This document shows, piece by piece, positions 9,377 to 19,111 of a stretch of 64,000 nucleotides of DNA (positions are counted from its first letter, which is position 1; every line of letters begins with the position of its first letter). The notes beneath the pieces were generated by a model, which was given only the letters and a program-made list of their open reading frames with translations, was not told where the DNA came from and did not search any database. This DNA is from Mesorhizobium wenxiniae (GTDB taxonomy: Bacteria; Pseudomonadota; Alphaproteobacteria; Rhizobiales; Rhizobiaceae), in contig NZ_NPKH01000016.1 in the NCBI RefSeq assembly GCF_002284535.1, positions 62,001-126,000 of the forward strand, given 5' to 3'. The translations under genes and the position numbers were made by a program.

Positions 9377-11086
9377 TCAGATGACGAACAGCCAGTTGGC
9401 GAGCAGCATCACCACGACGCCGGCGATCAGCGTCAGGTAGGGCAGGATGCCCGCCTTTCTGACGGCGAGATCGGATGAGGTCATACCGAGATCAGCCAGC
9501 ATGTGGTCGGGGAATTTGCCCTTGTCCTGAATGTAATGCCGGAAGCAGAACACCGGGATGATGAGGCCAGCCGTGATCAGCCCTGCCCACAGTGCCATCG
9601 GGTTCCAGACCTTTGCACCGGCGCCCATGAAGATCATGTTGACATAGGCAAGGATGGCGCCGAGGCCGAGCAGCCAGCTCGGTGCCTTCCACGGCCGCGC
9701 GATATGGCCGTTGTCGATGCGATGGATCCAGCCGGCATTGAGGTTGAGGAAGTTGAAGATGATGTAGCCGCAATTCGACACGGCGAGGATGAAGAAGAAG
9801 CTGGTCGCGTCGGCCGAAGCGATGGCCAGCACGGCCAGGTTGAAGACCAGGTCGGTCCACATGGCGCGGGTCGGGGCGCCGTGTTCGTTGACATGGCTGA
9901 GATAGCGCGGCAGCCAGCCGTCGACTGAGCCCTGATAGAGCGTACGCGAGGACCCCGCCATCGCCGTCATGATGCACAGCACCAGGGCCAGGATCATCAG
10001 CATCACCAGAAGGCTATGGATCAGCTGTCCGCCGCCGACCATGCCGGCCAGTGCGTCGGCGACGCCGGAGCCGTCGACGATCGGGGTCGCCAGCATGCCA
10101 TTCAAGCCGAGCACGCCCTGGAAGGTGAACGGCACCAGGATGAACAGCAGCATGCATAGCAGGCCGGAATAGAAGATCGCCTTGAAGGTGTCGGCGCCGG
10201 GATTCTTGAACTCGGACGTGTAGCAGACGGCAGTCTCGAAACCGTAGGTCGACCAGGCGGCAATGAACATGCCGCCGAGAACGAGCGTCCAGCCGGCAAT
10301 GTTCCACGCCCCGGGCTCCGGCGCGTAGGCGGCCGCCAGCGGCACCAGCGGCGAAAAATTCGCCCAGTCGATCTGGCCGGTGACGATCGGCACGACGCCG
10401 ACGATCAGCATCGGAATGATGACGAACATGCCGATATATTTCTGCACGTTTGCCGTGCCCAGGATGCCGCGATGCTGGATGGAGAAGATGATCAGCATCA
10501 GCACGGCGCCGATGAAGAAGGTGGCGTTGAAGGTGAAGGAGACCGGACCCAGCGTGTGCCCGTAGAGCGTCCAGTTGCGGATCGCCGGTGTGGCGGCCGC
10601 GGTCACCGCCGTGATGGCATCGGCGGCACTCGTTCCGGCGTTAGCCGCGATATAGGCGGCGACTTCCGGCGAGGCGTCGGTAAACAGCGGCACCGGCGCC
10701 AGCGCGTTGAGGATATAGGCGGCGGCGATCGAGCAGCCGAGCGACAGCACCGGCGACCAGGCGAACCAGTTGCACCACACCGACAGCGGCGCAATGAACT
10801 TGGAATAACGCAGCCAGGCGGTGGCGCCATAGATCGAGGCGCCGCCGGACTTGTTCGGAAACAGGCCGGCGATCTCGGCATAGGTGAAGGATTGCAGGAA
10901 GCCCATGATCATGGACACCGTCCAGATCAGGAAGGCCAGCTTGCCGGTCGTGCCGGCAATGCCGCCGATCGAAAACAGGACAAGGGCGGGAACGCCGCTC
11001 GCCACCCAGAAGGCGCCGCGCCAATCGATATTGCGGTGCAGCTGCCCTTCGGCAGGCGGCACCAGGGCAGAGACTATTGTGCTCAT
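9377..11086 (-). CDS. APC-superfamily amino acid/amine permease
   Basis: A 569-residue membrane protein with about 12 hydrophobic segments, starting MSTIVSALVPPAEG at 11086; an in-frame ATG 11 codons upstream lacks a ribosome site. The N-terminal FSIGGIAGTTGK and the helix with SFTYAEIAGLFPNKSGGASIYGA are the APC signature for the first and second to third helices. A long periplasmic loop follows (about 155-190). The family takes up amino acids, amines or choline-like compounds with protons or sodium. It lies downstream of tdm on the same strand (286 bp gap), so a methylated amine or a derivative such as N-methylglutamate is a reasonable but unproven substrate. Confidence 0.85.
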   Translation of the reverse strand: MSTIVSALVPPAEGQLHRNIDWRGAFWVASGVPALVLFSIGGIAGTTGKLAFLIWTVSMIMGFLQSFTYAEIAGLFPNKSGGASIYGATAWLRYSKFIAPLSVWCNWFAWSPVLSLGCSIAAAYILNALAPVPLFTDASPEVAAYIAANAGTSAADAITAVTAAATPAIRNWTLYGHTLGPVSFTFNATFFIGAVLMLIIFSIQHRGILGTANVQKYIGMFVIIPMLIVGVVPIVTGQIDWANFSPLVPLAAAYAPEPGAWNIAGWTLVLGGMFIAAWSTYGFETAVCYTSEFKNPGADTFKAIFYSGLLCMLLFILVPFTFQGVLGLNGMLATPIVDGSGVADALAGMVGGGQLIHSLLVMLMILALVLCIMTAMAGSSRTLYQGSVDGWLPRYLSHVNEHGAPTRAMWTDLVFNLAVLAIASADATSFFFILAVSNCGYIIFNFLNLNAGWIHRIDNGHIARPWKAPSWLLGLGAILAYVNMIFMGAGAKVWNPMALWAGLITAGLIIPVFCFRHYIQDKGKFPDHMLADLGMTSSDLAVRKAGILPYLTLIAGVVVMLLANWLFVI

Positions 11087-11213
11087 ATACGTGGATTCCC
11101 CATTTTTGATGTTCCCCATCGGCGACAGCCGACACCCCGCGATGCGTCACCGACGCACGCGTTGAAACGAGCTCAGGCGGTTTCCGCTCAGTAGTATTTT
11201 TTTCTTGGCAGTG

Positions 11214-11242
11214 AAGATTGATCCGTCACGCTTCCACGTCAA
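11214..11242 (-). promoter_or_regulatory. Candidate sigma-70-type promoter of the APC permease gene
   Basis: On the minus strand TTGACG (11242-11237) and AATCTT (11219-11214) are separated by 17 bp. The -35 hexamer overlaps a short inverted repeat (11228-11233 with 11241-11246). It lies in the 286-bp gap between tdm and the permease gene, which otherwise shows nothing coding. The -10 match is poor. Confidence 0.3.
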
Positions 11243-11372
11243 GCGTTTTGTGAAGCTGTGCACATCGCAGATGCGGAACACGCGCCGGCGGCACGCGCCG
11301 CCAGCTGACTTCAGAGGAGGAATCGACTTTGCACAGGGATGACTTGCGCCATTCGCGATCCTTGAACCGCCG

Positions 11373-13742
11373 TCAGGAGCGCGGTCTGCTCTTTTGCGGA
11401 TCGTAGTGGGCGAAGGGCACGACGCGCGCCGGCAGCCGCTTGCTGTGGCCGTCGAGCTTCCCGATCTCGACCTCGGTGCCGATCGCGGCATGGGTGACGT
11501 CGAGCCTGGCCAGCGCGATGGTCTTGTTCAGCACCGGCGAACGCATGCTCGAAGTGATTTCGCCGATCTGGGCGCGGCCGACATGGACGCAATCGCCATG
11601 CCCAACCGCGACATTGGCGTCGATGTCGAGGCCGACCAGCTTCCTCTGCGGGTTTTCCTTGCGCCGGATCAGCGCCTCGCGCCCGATGAAATCGTCGGTC
11701 TTGGTCTTCAGCGGCACCGTGAAGCCGATGCCGGCCTCGAACGGATCCGTCTGGTCGGAAAATTCATAGCCGGCAAAGATCAGACCGGCCTCGATGCGCA
11801 CCATGTCTAGCGCCTGCAATCCCATCGGCTTCAAGCCATGCGGCTGGCCGGCCTCCCAGATGACGTCGAACACCTTTTCAGCGTCGCGCGGATGGCACCA
11901 GATCTCGTAGCCGAGTTCGCCGGTGTAGCCGGTGCGCGAAACGACGACCGGAATGCCGTTGCCGCCGCCGATCCGGGCGACGGCGAAACGGAACCATTCG
12001 AGCTCCTCGATCGACGGCTGCAGCGGCGAAGTCCAGATGATCTCCTTCAGGATGTCGCGGCTCTTCGGTCCTTGCACGGCGACATTGTGCATCTGGTCCG
12101 TCGACGAACGCACCAGCACGTTGAGGCCGAGTTTCGTCGCGGTGTCGCGTAGCCATTCGCCGGAAAGATCGTCTCCGCCGACCCAGCGGAAATTATCCTT
12201 GCCGAGCCTGAGCAGCGTGCCGTCGTCGATCATGCCGCCATGCTCGTAGCACATGGCGGAATAGACCACCTGGCCGATGCCGAGTTTTTTTACGTCGCGG
12301 GTCAGCGTGTATTGCAGCAGCGCTTCCGAATCCGGGCCGGTGACCTCGAATTTGCGCAGCGGCGAAAGGTCCATGATCACCGCGTCCTGCCGGCAGGCCC
12401 AGTATTCGGCGATCGGCCCCTCCTTGGCGAAGGCGTTGGCCAGCCAATACCCCCTGTACTCGACGAAGTTGCGGGTGTGCCTGGCAAAGCTCGAATGAAA
12501 TGATGTCTCGCGGGTCATTTTCGGTTCCGAATCGGGCGTCATGCGTCTGGCGATCGCTCGCGAGAATTTGTGCTGGCCGGAATAGGTCCTCACATGGATG
12601 TCGGTCAGGTTCCAGCCATTGGCCGGCGTCGTGTCGTCGGGGCAGGCGGACGAGACGCAGACGATGTCGGTCAAGGCGCGCAGCAGCACATAGTCGCCCG
12701 GCCGCGACCACGGCTCGTCGGAAACCATGACGCCATGCGCGTCGATCGCCGTGTTGAAGAAGAAGTTGATCGCCATCCAGCCGGCGCGAGGATTTACACC
12801 CTTGTCCGACAGCGCACGGTTGAAATTCTCCGAGCAGTTGGGGTGACCGGGATAGCCGATGTCGTCGTAATATTTGGCAGCGCAAGCGAGCGCGAACGCA
12901 TCGTGCCGACCGCAAGTGTCCTGCACGACCTCGACCAGCGGCTCCATGTCCTGGTCGTAATATTTCGAGTGCAGGCCGGGCATCGGGTAGCTCGAACCCA
13001 TCAGCGTGCGGGTCGTCGTCACGTCGAGCGGATGGTCGCGTCCCTTGTCGAGCTTGCGCGCCGAAAAGCACTGGAAGTCCGTGCATTGGCGCCCGTCGAC
13101 ATCGATGATCTGCAAATAGTCGCCAGCTTTGACGAAGTAGGATTCGGCGGTCGCCGAATGGACGCGCAAATCGAGCACTGGATCGGCCAGCGGGTCGCCA
13201 AGCTGCGACTTCGCCGCCGGGCGAATGGTGGCGCGCCGCACAATGATGCTGAGCGGCGTCGCCGTGTCATGGCCGTCGACCAGCATAGGACCACCCGGGG
13301 CGGCGATGAGCATCGAGCCATTGCGGGCTACAGTAAAACTCTGTTCGGTGCCGGCAGGGGTGGCGCCACCGAAAACGCGAACCGTCTTTGCCTGATCCAG
13401 CTGCACCTGGCGTCGCTCCAGCCCCCGGCGCAAGGAAACGAGGCTGTCGTCGCCATCGGCCAGCAGCGCCTTGATGCCGGCGGCATTGCTGTTCGATTTC
13501 TCGCCGAAAATGCCGGCATCGGTCGCGCCGTTCTTGTCCCATGCGAGCAGCTCGCAGGCCTGCCCGCCTTCGACATTGCGCACGCTGATCGTGTCGCCGG
13601 CCTCGACGTCGATAAGCACCGCGCCATTGCCGTGAACAAAATAGCGCTCCATGCCAGCCGGCAGCGCCATCTGGCCGGGCCGCAGGATCAGGCTCGGCCG
13701 GGGCGGTCCGGCGGCGACGGCGGGGTAGGGCGACTGGCTCAT
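11373..13742 (-). CDS. tdm: Trimethylamine N-oxide demethylase (DUF1989-GcvT fusion)
   Basis: A 789-residue two-domain protein beginning MSQSPYPAVAAG; the upstream in-frame ATG at 13766 is less well placed. Residues about 20-395 are a DUF1989 domain containing DVDGRQCTDFQCFSARK and a later cysteine-rich stretch CGRHDAFALACAAKYY followed by GHPNCSEN, the metal-binding cysteines of the domain. Residues about 400-789 are a GcvT-type tetrahydrofolate-binding aminomethyltransferase with SRTGYTGELGYEIW and a C-terminal barrel. This exact fusion is known from TMAO demethylase Tdm of Methylocella and marine roseobacters, which splits TMAO into dimethylamine and formaldehyde with transfer of the carbon to folate. 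The tmm, dmm and N-methylglutamate genes nearby support the call. Confidence 0.9.
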   Translation of the reverse strand: MSQSPYPAVAAGPPRPSLILRPGQMALPAGMERYFVHGNGAVLIDVEAGDTISVRNVEGGQACELLAWDKNGATDAGIFGEKSNSNAAGIKALLADGDDSLVSLRRGLERRQVQLDQAKTVRVFGGATPAGTEQSFTVARNGSMLIAAPGGPMLVDGHDTATPLSIIVRRATIRPAAKSQLGDPLADPVLDLRVHSATAESYFVKAGDYLQIIDVDGRQCTDFQCFSARKLDKGRDHPLDVTTTRTLMGSSYPMPGLHSKYYDQDMEPLVEVVQDTCGRHDAFALACAAKYYDDIGYPGHPNCSENFNRALSDKGVNPRAGWMAINFFFNTAIDAHGVMVSDEPWSRPGDYVLLRALTDIVCVSSACPDDTTPANGWNLTDIHVRTYSGQHKFSRAIARRMTPDSEPKMTRETSFHSSFARHTRNFVEYRGYWLANAFAKEGPIAEYWACRQDAVIMDLSPLRKFEVTGPDSEALLQYTLTRDVKKLGIGQVVYSAMCYEHGGMIDDGTLLRLGKDNFRWVGGDDLSGEWLRDTATKLGLNVLVRSSTDQMHNVAVQGPKSRDILKEIIWTSPLQPSIEELEWFRFAVARIGGGNGIPVVVSRTGYTGELGYEIWCHPRDAEKVFDVIWEAGQPHGLKPMGLQALDMVRIEAGLIFAGYEFSDQTDPFEAGIGFTVPLKTKTDDFIGREALIRRKENPQRKLVGLDIDANVAVGHGDCVHVGRAQIGEITSSMRSPVLNKTIALARLDVTHAAIGTEVEIGKLDGHSKRLPARVVPFAHYDPQKSRPRS

Positions 13743-13867
13743 CTCAACCCCAGTTTCGAGAAACAAGTTTGCCTGTACGTGAAATTATTTTAGCGGCAAG
13801 AATAGGCGGCAAGCCCGGATTTGGCAAGGTGAGGCTTCGTGCCGGCCGCACACACGCGGATGAAACT

Positions 13868-14497
13868 TTACGCGAATTCCTCGGAATGCCTGATGTCGAC
13901 GCCGTATTCGGCGCCGGCGTCGAGCATTGTCTGCCACAAGCTTCCGGCGAAGGTTGCAAACAGCAGAAGATTGAACACCGCTTGCCCATCCGGCCCGTCA
14001 TCGCCGCGCCAGAGATTGACGCTGGTATGGTCGATCGACGTCGCGGCAGCGGCGCCGATCGGAAACGCCGTCGGGTGCAGATCGATCGACGACAATTTCG
14101 CCAGCATGGTGCGCGCCTTGGCTCCCGAGACGCTGATCCAGGCGCGCGCATGCGACTGGTCCGACAGCGAGGCGGATTGCGAAAACGCCTGGCTCAATGT
14201 GTTTATCGTGTACTTACCGCCCTTCGATAAGACGAGGAACTGATCCGGTCCCGACCAGATGAGCATCACGTCCGAAGCGCTGACCGCCTTCGGTACATCC
14301 GGAGCCGCCATGCCGAAGCGGGCTGTGGTGGCGCTTGCCAGTTCCGCCCCTTTGCCGCGCCGCGCCATCACCTGGATCAACTCGAAATTGCGAACTTCAG
14401 TGAGGAAAATGCCCGGCGCGACCTCGCGCACGCCATAAGCGCCCGCAACAAGCGCGTGCTCCAGCGGACTGCGGGGAGGCCACGAAAATTCAGCCAC
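13868..14497 (-). CDS. mgdD: N-methylglutamate dehydrogenase subunit D (SoxG-like gamma chain)
   Basis: A 209-residue protein homologous to the gamma subunit of heterotetrameric sarcosine oxidase. The start is taken as GTG 14497 (MAEFSWPPRSPLEHA) because GGAGGG lies 7 bp upstream, inside the overlap with the alpha-subunit gene; an ATG five codons earlier (14512) is the alternative. Visible features are PRSPLEHALVAG at the N-terminus, AARAWISVSGAK-like SHARAWISVSG near the middle and a C-terminal domain related to GcvT/YgfZ folds. It is the last gene of the mgdABCD set and overlaps mgdC. In that context it belongs to N-methylglutamate dehydrogenase rather than true sarcosine oxidase. Confidence 0.85.
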   Translation of the reverse strand: MAEFSWPPRSPLEHALVAGAYGVREVAPGIFLTEVRNFELIQVMARRGKGAELASATTARFGMAAPDVPKAVSASDVMLIWSGPDQFLVLSKGGKYTINTLSQAFSQSASLSDQSHARAWISVSGAKARTMLAKLSSIDLHPTAFPIGAAAATSIDHTSVNLWRGDDGPDGQAVFNLLLFATFAGSLWQTMLDAGAEYGVDIRHSEEFA

Positions 14498-17474
14498 GCT
14501 GGCGCCCTCCATCCGGATCGTAAAAGACGGGATTGCACAGCTCGACATCGTAATCCTCGCCGCGGAGCGGGTCATGCGCATGGACGATCTCGCCGATCCG
14601 CTCGCGCCCGCGCTCGACAAGCGCCAGCCCAATCCACTGGTCGAGCGTCGGCGAGAAGCAGACCGACGTGACATAGCCCTGACTGCTGGCGGAACCCGGT
14701 ATCTCGCCCTTCGGAATGACATGTGCGCCGGAGCGCAGGCGGCGCTTCTTGTCGGTCGGCTTGATGCCAACCACGACCTGCCGATCCGCTGCCGCCAGCG
14801 CCTCGCGCCCGGCCATGACGCAGCCGATAAAATCCTTCTTGGTCGACATCATCTTGCCATGCCCGAGGTCGGCGGCCGTCGTCGTGCCATTCAGCTCCGG
14901 TCCGGCGACATGGCCCTTTTCAATGCGCATGACGCCGAGCGCCTCGGTGCCATAAGGCGTCACGCCGAATTGTTTGCCGGCCAGCATCAGATTGCGCACC
15001 AGCGCGTCGCCGTAGCGGGCGGGAACGGAAATCTCGAACGCCATCTCGCCGGAGAACGAGATGCGGAACAGCCGTGCCTTGATGCCGCCGCGAAGCGCTA
15101 CTTCCCGCGCGCCCATGAACGGGAACGCCTCGTTCAACAAATCCTCGGCCGGATCAACGATTTCGCGAAGCAGGTCACGGGTCTTCGGCCCGGCGATCGA
15201 GAATTGCGCCCACTGGTCGGAGACGGATGTCAGCTGCACGTCGAGTTGAGGAAACAGCACCTGCCGGCAGAATTCGAGATGCTGCATCACCGGCCCGGCT
15301 TTGGCGGTGGTGGTGGTCAGAAAATAATGGTCCTCGGCCAGCCGCGACGTGGTGCCGTCGTCATAGACCATGCCGTCCTCCCGCAGCATCAGCCCGTAGC
15401 GCGCTTTTCCCACCGCAAGATTGGAGAAGGTGTTGATGTAGACGCGGTCGAGGAAGGCGCCGGCATCCGGTCCGTGCACGTCGATCTTGCCAAGCGTCGA
15501 GACGTCGCAGAAGCCGACGCCAGAGCGCACCGCCTTGACCTCGCGGGTGACCGATTCCAGCCAGTCCTTCTCGCCGGCGCGCGGATACCATTGCGCGCGC
15601 TTCCACAGGCCGGTGTCGACGAACACCGCGCCCTGTTCTGCTGCCCAGTGATGCGATGGCGTCAGCCTTGTCGCATGGAAGTCCTCATCGCGATGATGGC
15701 CGGCAAAGGCGCCGATGGCGACCGGCACATAGGGCGGACGGTAGATCGTCGTGCCGGTCTCGGGAATGGACTTGCCTGATACCGCCGCCAGGATGGCGAG
15801 GCCGGCGACGTTCGAGGTCTTGCCCTGGTCGGTGGCCATGCCGAGCGTCGTATAGCGCTTGAGATGCTCGACCGATTCAAAGCCTTCGCGCTGCGCCAGT
15901 TCGATGTCCGAAGCGGTGACATCATGCTGGTAGTCGACAAAGGCCTTCCCTTTGCCGGCGACATGCCAGAGCCGAGTCAGCGAAAAAGTCTCGTCGTCGG
16001 CGACTGGCGGCGTGCCGGCACTGCCATTGTGTCCGGGGCTCTGTGCCGCTGCCGCACCGGCGGCAAACCCTTGGCTCAGGCAGGCGCCGAGGCCGAAGGC
16101 GCCGTTGGCAGCACCGGCGGCCACCATGCCCGGAGGGGCGCCGTCCGGCACGAAGGCTGATATATCGTCCTGCCATTTCGGCCGGCCGCGATGGTATGAG
16201 GTCAGCCCGACCGCCGGGTTCCAGCCGCCGGAAACGGCAAGTCCGTCGGCTTCGACTTCCGCGCGTGCGCCGCCGGTCAGCGATATCGAGATTTTCCTGA
16301 CACCGTCCTTGCCGCCTTCGACACCGGCGACCGAACCGTTCAGCACGGGAAAGCCGGCTTTGGCGGCAAGCGCGCGATGCGCGGCGGACACGTCTAGGCG
16401 AGCATCGACGACGGCCGCGATCTGCAATCCGGCGCCAAGCGCGGTCTCGACTGTGCGCCAGCCATCCTCATTGTTGGTGAACAGGGCGATCCTCTTCGCA
16501 GGGGTCGCCGCATAGCGCGCGACATAGGTCCGCATCGCCGAAGCCATCATCACGCCGGGCGTGTCATTGCCGGCAAAGACGATTGGCCGTTCGATGGCGC
16601 CGGCGGCAACGACACAGCGCTTGGCCACGATCCGCCACAGCCGCTGGCGCACCTGGTGCTCCGGCGGCGAAGGCAGATGATCGTTGACCCGTTCGATTGC
16701 CCCGTAAGTCCCGCCATCATAGACGCCGAACAGCGTCGTGCGGTTCATGATGCGAACATCGGGCAGCGTGGCGAGTTCGGCCAGGGTGCGGGAAGTCCAT
16801 TCGGCCGCCGGCATGCCGTCGATCATGCCGCCGTCGGCAAGCAGGCGCCCGCCAAGCGCAAAATCTTCCTCGCACAGGATGACGCGGGCACCGCTGCGAC
16901 CGGCGGCAAGTGCTGCCGCCAGCCCGGCCGGGCCGGAGCCGGCGATCAGTACGTCGCAATGCGCCCACGCCTTGTCGTAATGGTCGGGATCGGCGACACC
17001 CGCCGCGCGGCCGAGGCCGGCGGCGCGGCGGATCGCCGGCTCGTAGATCGCTTCCCAGAACTTCGCCGGCCACATGAAGGTCTTGTAGTAGAAGCCGGCG
17101 ACGAAGATCGGCGAGAACAGCTGGTTCACCGCCATCAGGTCGTGGCGCAGCGACGGCCAGCAGTTCTGGCTGGCCGCTTCCAGACCGTCATAAAGTTCTG
17201 CCGTGGTCGCCTTGGTGTTCGGCTCGCGCCGCGCGCCCGTGCGCAGCTCGACCAGCGCGTTGGGTTCTTCCGAGCCTGATGTCAGGATGCCGCGCGGCCG
17301 GTGGTATTTAAACGAGCGGCCGACCAGCTTGACGCCATTGGCGATCAGCGCCGAGGCAAGCGTGTCGCCCTGGAAGCCGGCAAAGGTTTTGCCGTCGAAG
17401 CGAAAGTTCAGCGGCGCCGAGCGGTCGATGAGGCCGCCGCTCTCCAGCCGGTGCGTCTGCGCGTGACTAACCAT
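14490..17474 (-). CDS. mgdC: N-methylglutamate dehydrogenase subunit C (SoxA-like alpha chain)
   Basis: A 994-residue protein built like the sarcosine oxidase alpha subunit. It has an N-terminal 2Fe-2S-ferredoxin-like fold (about 20-110, FDGKTFAGFQGDTLASALIA), a pyridine-nucleotide/FAD disulfide-reductase-type domain with LIAGSGPAGLAAALAAGR (about 175) and a C-terminal GcvT-type tetrahydrofolate domain (about 600-990). In the N-methylglutamate pathway this chain takes the methyl carbon onto folate as methylene-THF, giving glutamate. The start ATG shares one base with the stop of mgdB (TGATG), so the two are translationally coupled. The adjacent gmaS and mgsABC genes favour N-methylglutamate over sarcosine as substrate. 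Confidence 0.92.
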   Translation of the reverse strand: MVSHAQTHRLESGGLIDRSAPLNFRFDGKTFAGFQGDTLASALIANGVKLVGRSFKYHRPRGILTSGSEEPNALVELRTGARREPNTKATTAELYDGLEAASQNCWPSLRHDLMAVNQLFSPIFVAGFYYKTFMWPAKFWEAIYEPAIRRAAGLGRAAGVADPDHYDKAWAHCDVLIAGSGPAGLAAALAAGRSGARVILCEEDFALGGRLLADGGMIDGMPAAEWTSRTLAELATLPDVRIMNRTTLFGVYDGGTYGAIERVNDHLPSPPEHQVRQRLWRIVAKRCVVAAGAIERPIVFAGNDTPGVMMASAMRTYVARYAATPAKRIALFTNNEDGWRTVETALGAGLQIAAVVDARLDVSAAHRALAAKAGFPVLNGSVAGVEGGKDGVRKISISLTGGARAEVEADGLAVSGGWNPAVGLTSYHRGRPKWQDDISAFVPDGAPPGMVAAGAANGAFGLGACLSQGFAAGAAAAQSPGHNGSAGTPPVADDETFSLTRLWHVAGKGKAFVDYQHDVTASDIELAQREGFESVEHLKRYTTLGMATDQGKTSNVAGLAILAAVSGKSIPETGTTIYRPPYVPVAIGAFAGHHRDEDFHATRLTPSHHWAAEQGAVFVDTGLWKRAQWYPRAGEKDWLESVTREVKAVRSGVGFCDVSTLGKIDVHGPDAGAFLDRVYINTFSNLAVGKARYGLMLREDGMVYDDGTTSRLAEDHYFLTTTTAKAGPVMQHLEFCRQVLFPQLDVQLTSVSDQWAQFSIAGPKTRDLLREIVDPAEDLLNEAFPFMGAREVALRGGIKARLFRISFSGEMAFEISVPARYGDALVRNLMLAGKQFGVTPYGTEALGVMRIEKGHVAGPELNGTTTAADLGHGKMMSTKKDFIGCVMAGREALAAADRQVVVGIKPTDKKRRLRSGAHVIPKGEIPGSASSQGYVTSVCFSPTLDQWIGLALVERGRERIGEIVHAHDPLRGEDYDVELCNPVFYDPDGGRQRG

Positions 17475-17749
17475 CAGGCGCCAACCTCTGCAGCGCCTGC
17501 GCCCGCCGCCGGCTCGACCGAGGAAATCTCATGTGTCAGCGTGTTGCGGGTGATCTTCAGCCAGGCCCGGCAGCCGCCAGCATGGTACCAATGTTCGCTC
17601 ATCGCACCGGCAATGTTGTCGCGCAGGTAGACATAGTCGAAGACGTCGTCCTCCGGGGCGCCTGCTGCCGGACGCACCGGCTTCGCGTCGCCGAGATAGC
17701 TGAACTCGCCGAGTTCGCGTTCGCCGCAGAAGGGACAGACAATACGCAT
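17474..17749 (-). CDS. mgdB: N-methylglutamate dehydrogenase subunit B (SoxD-like delta chain)
   Basis: A 91-residue zinc-binding small subunit. The start MRIVCPFCGEREL is the usual N-terminus of SoxD proteins; the longer open frame upstream overlaps mgdA. Candidate zinc ligands are Cys5, Cys8, His56 and Cys60 in the spans IVCPFCGER and HWYHAGGCRAWL. It lies 16 bp after mgdA and overlaps mgdC in a TGATG junction. The role of this chain is structural, within the flavoprotein tetramer. Confidence 0.92.
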   Translation of the reverse strand: MRIVCPFCGERELGEFSYLGDAKPVRPAAGAPEDDVFDYVYLRDNIAGAMSEHWYHAGGCRAWLKITRNTLTHEISSVEPAAGAGAAEVGA

Positions 17750-17765
17750 GCTTTTTGGACCGTCC

Positions 17766-19019
17766 TCAGTGCAGGTTCGTTTGGGCGCCGACGCCCTTTT
17801 CATCGATCACAGCACCCCGCCGGAACCGGTCGAGGCGGAACCGCGCCGCTTCTGTGTGCAGTTCGTCGCGGGCCAGAAGATGGGCAAAGACGAGGCCGGA
17901 GCCGGGCGTCGCCTTGAAGCCGCCATAGCACCAGCCGGCATTGAGATAGAGCCCGTCCACCGGCGTCTTGTCGATGATCGGCGAGCCGTCCATCGACATG
18001 TCCATGATGCCGCCCCACTGGCGCAAGAGGCGCACGCGGCCGATCATCGGCATCAGCGCCATGCCGCCCTCGCAGACGTCTTCCATGACCGGCATGTTGC
18101 CGCGCTGGGCATAGGAATTGTAGCCATCTATGTCGCCGCCGAAGACCAGCCCGCCCTTGTCGGACTGGCTGACATAGAAATGGCCGGCGCCGAAGGTCAT
18201 GACGTTGGGGAGCAGCGGCTTGATCGCCTCGGAGACGAAGGCCTGCAGCACATGGCTTTCGATCGGCAGGCGCAGGCCCGCCATCGCCGCGACACGCGAC
18301 GAACTGCCGGCGACGGCCATGCCGACCTTGCCGGCGCCGATTGTGCCGCGCGAAGTCTCGACGCCGGTCACTTTGCCGTTGGCGTCGCGCGAAAAACCTG
18401 TCACCTCGCAATTCTGGATGATGTCGACGCCGAGCGCGCTCGCCGCATGGGCGTAGCCCCAGACCACCGCGTCGTGGCGCGCCGTGCCGCCGCGCCGCTG
18501 CAGCAGCCCGCCTTGCACGGGAAAGCGTGCATTGTCGAAGTTCAGGAACGGCATCATCTTCTTGACCGCCGCCAGGTCGAGCAGCTCGGCGTCGATGCCG
18601 TTGATGCGCATCGTGTTGCCGCGCCGCGCATAGGCGTCGCGCTGCGCATCGGAGTGGTAGAGGTTGATGACGCCGCGCTGGCTGACCATCGTGTTGTAGT
18701 TGAGATCCTGCTCCATGCGCTCCCATAGCTTCATCGACAGTTCGTAGAAGCCGGTGTTGCCGGGCAGCCCGTAATTGGAGCGGATGATGGTGGTGTTGCG
18801 GCCGGCATTGCCGGAGCCGATCCAGCCTTTTTCCAGCACGGCGACATTCCTGATGCCGTACTCGCTGGCCAGGAACCACGCCGTCGCCAGGCCGTGGCCG
18901 CCGCCGCCGATGATCACCACGTCGTAGTGATCCTTCGGGCTGGCGTCGCGCCAGGTGCGCTGCCAGGTCTTGTGGCCGGAAAACGCGGCGCGGGCGAGGG
19001 AGAAGATCGAGTATTTCAT
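17766..19019 (-). CDS. mgdA: N-methylglutamate dehydrogenase subunit A (SoxB-like beta chain)
   Basis: A 417-residue FAD-dependent amine oxidase/dehydrogenase chain of the DAO fold, the length usual for SoxB. The Rossmann motif VVIIGGGGHGLATA is at about residues 34-47, followed by GWIGSGNAGRNTTIIRSNY. GGTARHDAVVWGYAHAA contains the histidine that in sarcosine oxidase anchors FMN covalently, and the C-terminus has LNAGWCYGGFKATPGSG. It performs the C-N oxidation that removes the methyl group of the N-methylated amino acid. It heads mgdABCD, 92 bp after gmaS. True sarcosine oxidase is the alternative. Confidence 0.92.
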   Translation of the reverse strand: MKYSIFSLARAAFSGHKTWQRTWRDASPKDHYDVVIIGGGGHGLATAWFLASEYGIRNVAVLEKGWIGSGNAGRNTTIIRSNYGLPGNTGFYELSMKLWERMEQDLNYNTMVSQRGVINLYHSDAQRDAYARRGNTMRINGIDAELLDLAAVKKMMPFLNFDNARFPVQGGLLQRRGGTARHDAVVWGYAHAASALGVDIIQNCEVTGFSRDANGKVTGVETSRGTIGAGKVGMAVAGSSSRVAAMAGLRLPIESHVLQAFVSEAIKPLLPNVMTFGAGHFYVSQSDKGGLVFGGDIDGYNSYAQRGNMPVMEDVCEGGMALMPMIGRVRLLRQWGGIMDMSMDGSPIIDKTPVDGLYLNAGWCYGGFKATPGSGLVFAHLLARDELHTEAARFRLDRFRRGAVIDEKGVGAQTNLH

Positions 19020-19111
19020 AAATCTATTCCGAGATCGCTCGCGCCACGCAGGACCTTTCTTGGCGCATCGGAATCATCCGAAAACCGCTTCACACTTTTC
19101 GGTCCGATGCT

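Noticed and set aside
13868..19019. Naming the soxBDAG-like genes as sarcosine oxidase
   Set aside because: Sarcosine oxidase clusters normally lie with glycine, serine or folate genes. Here the genes follow gmaS and mgsABC directly, which points to N-methylglutamate dehydrogenase.
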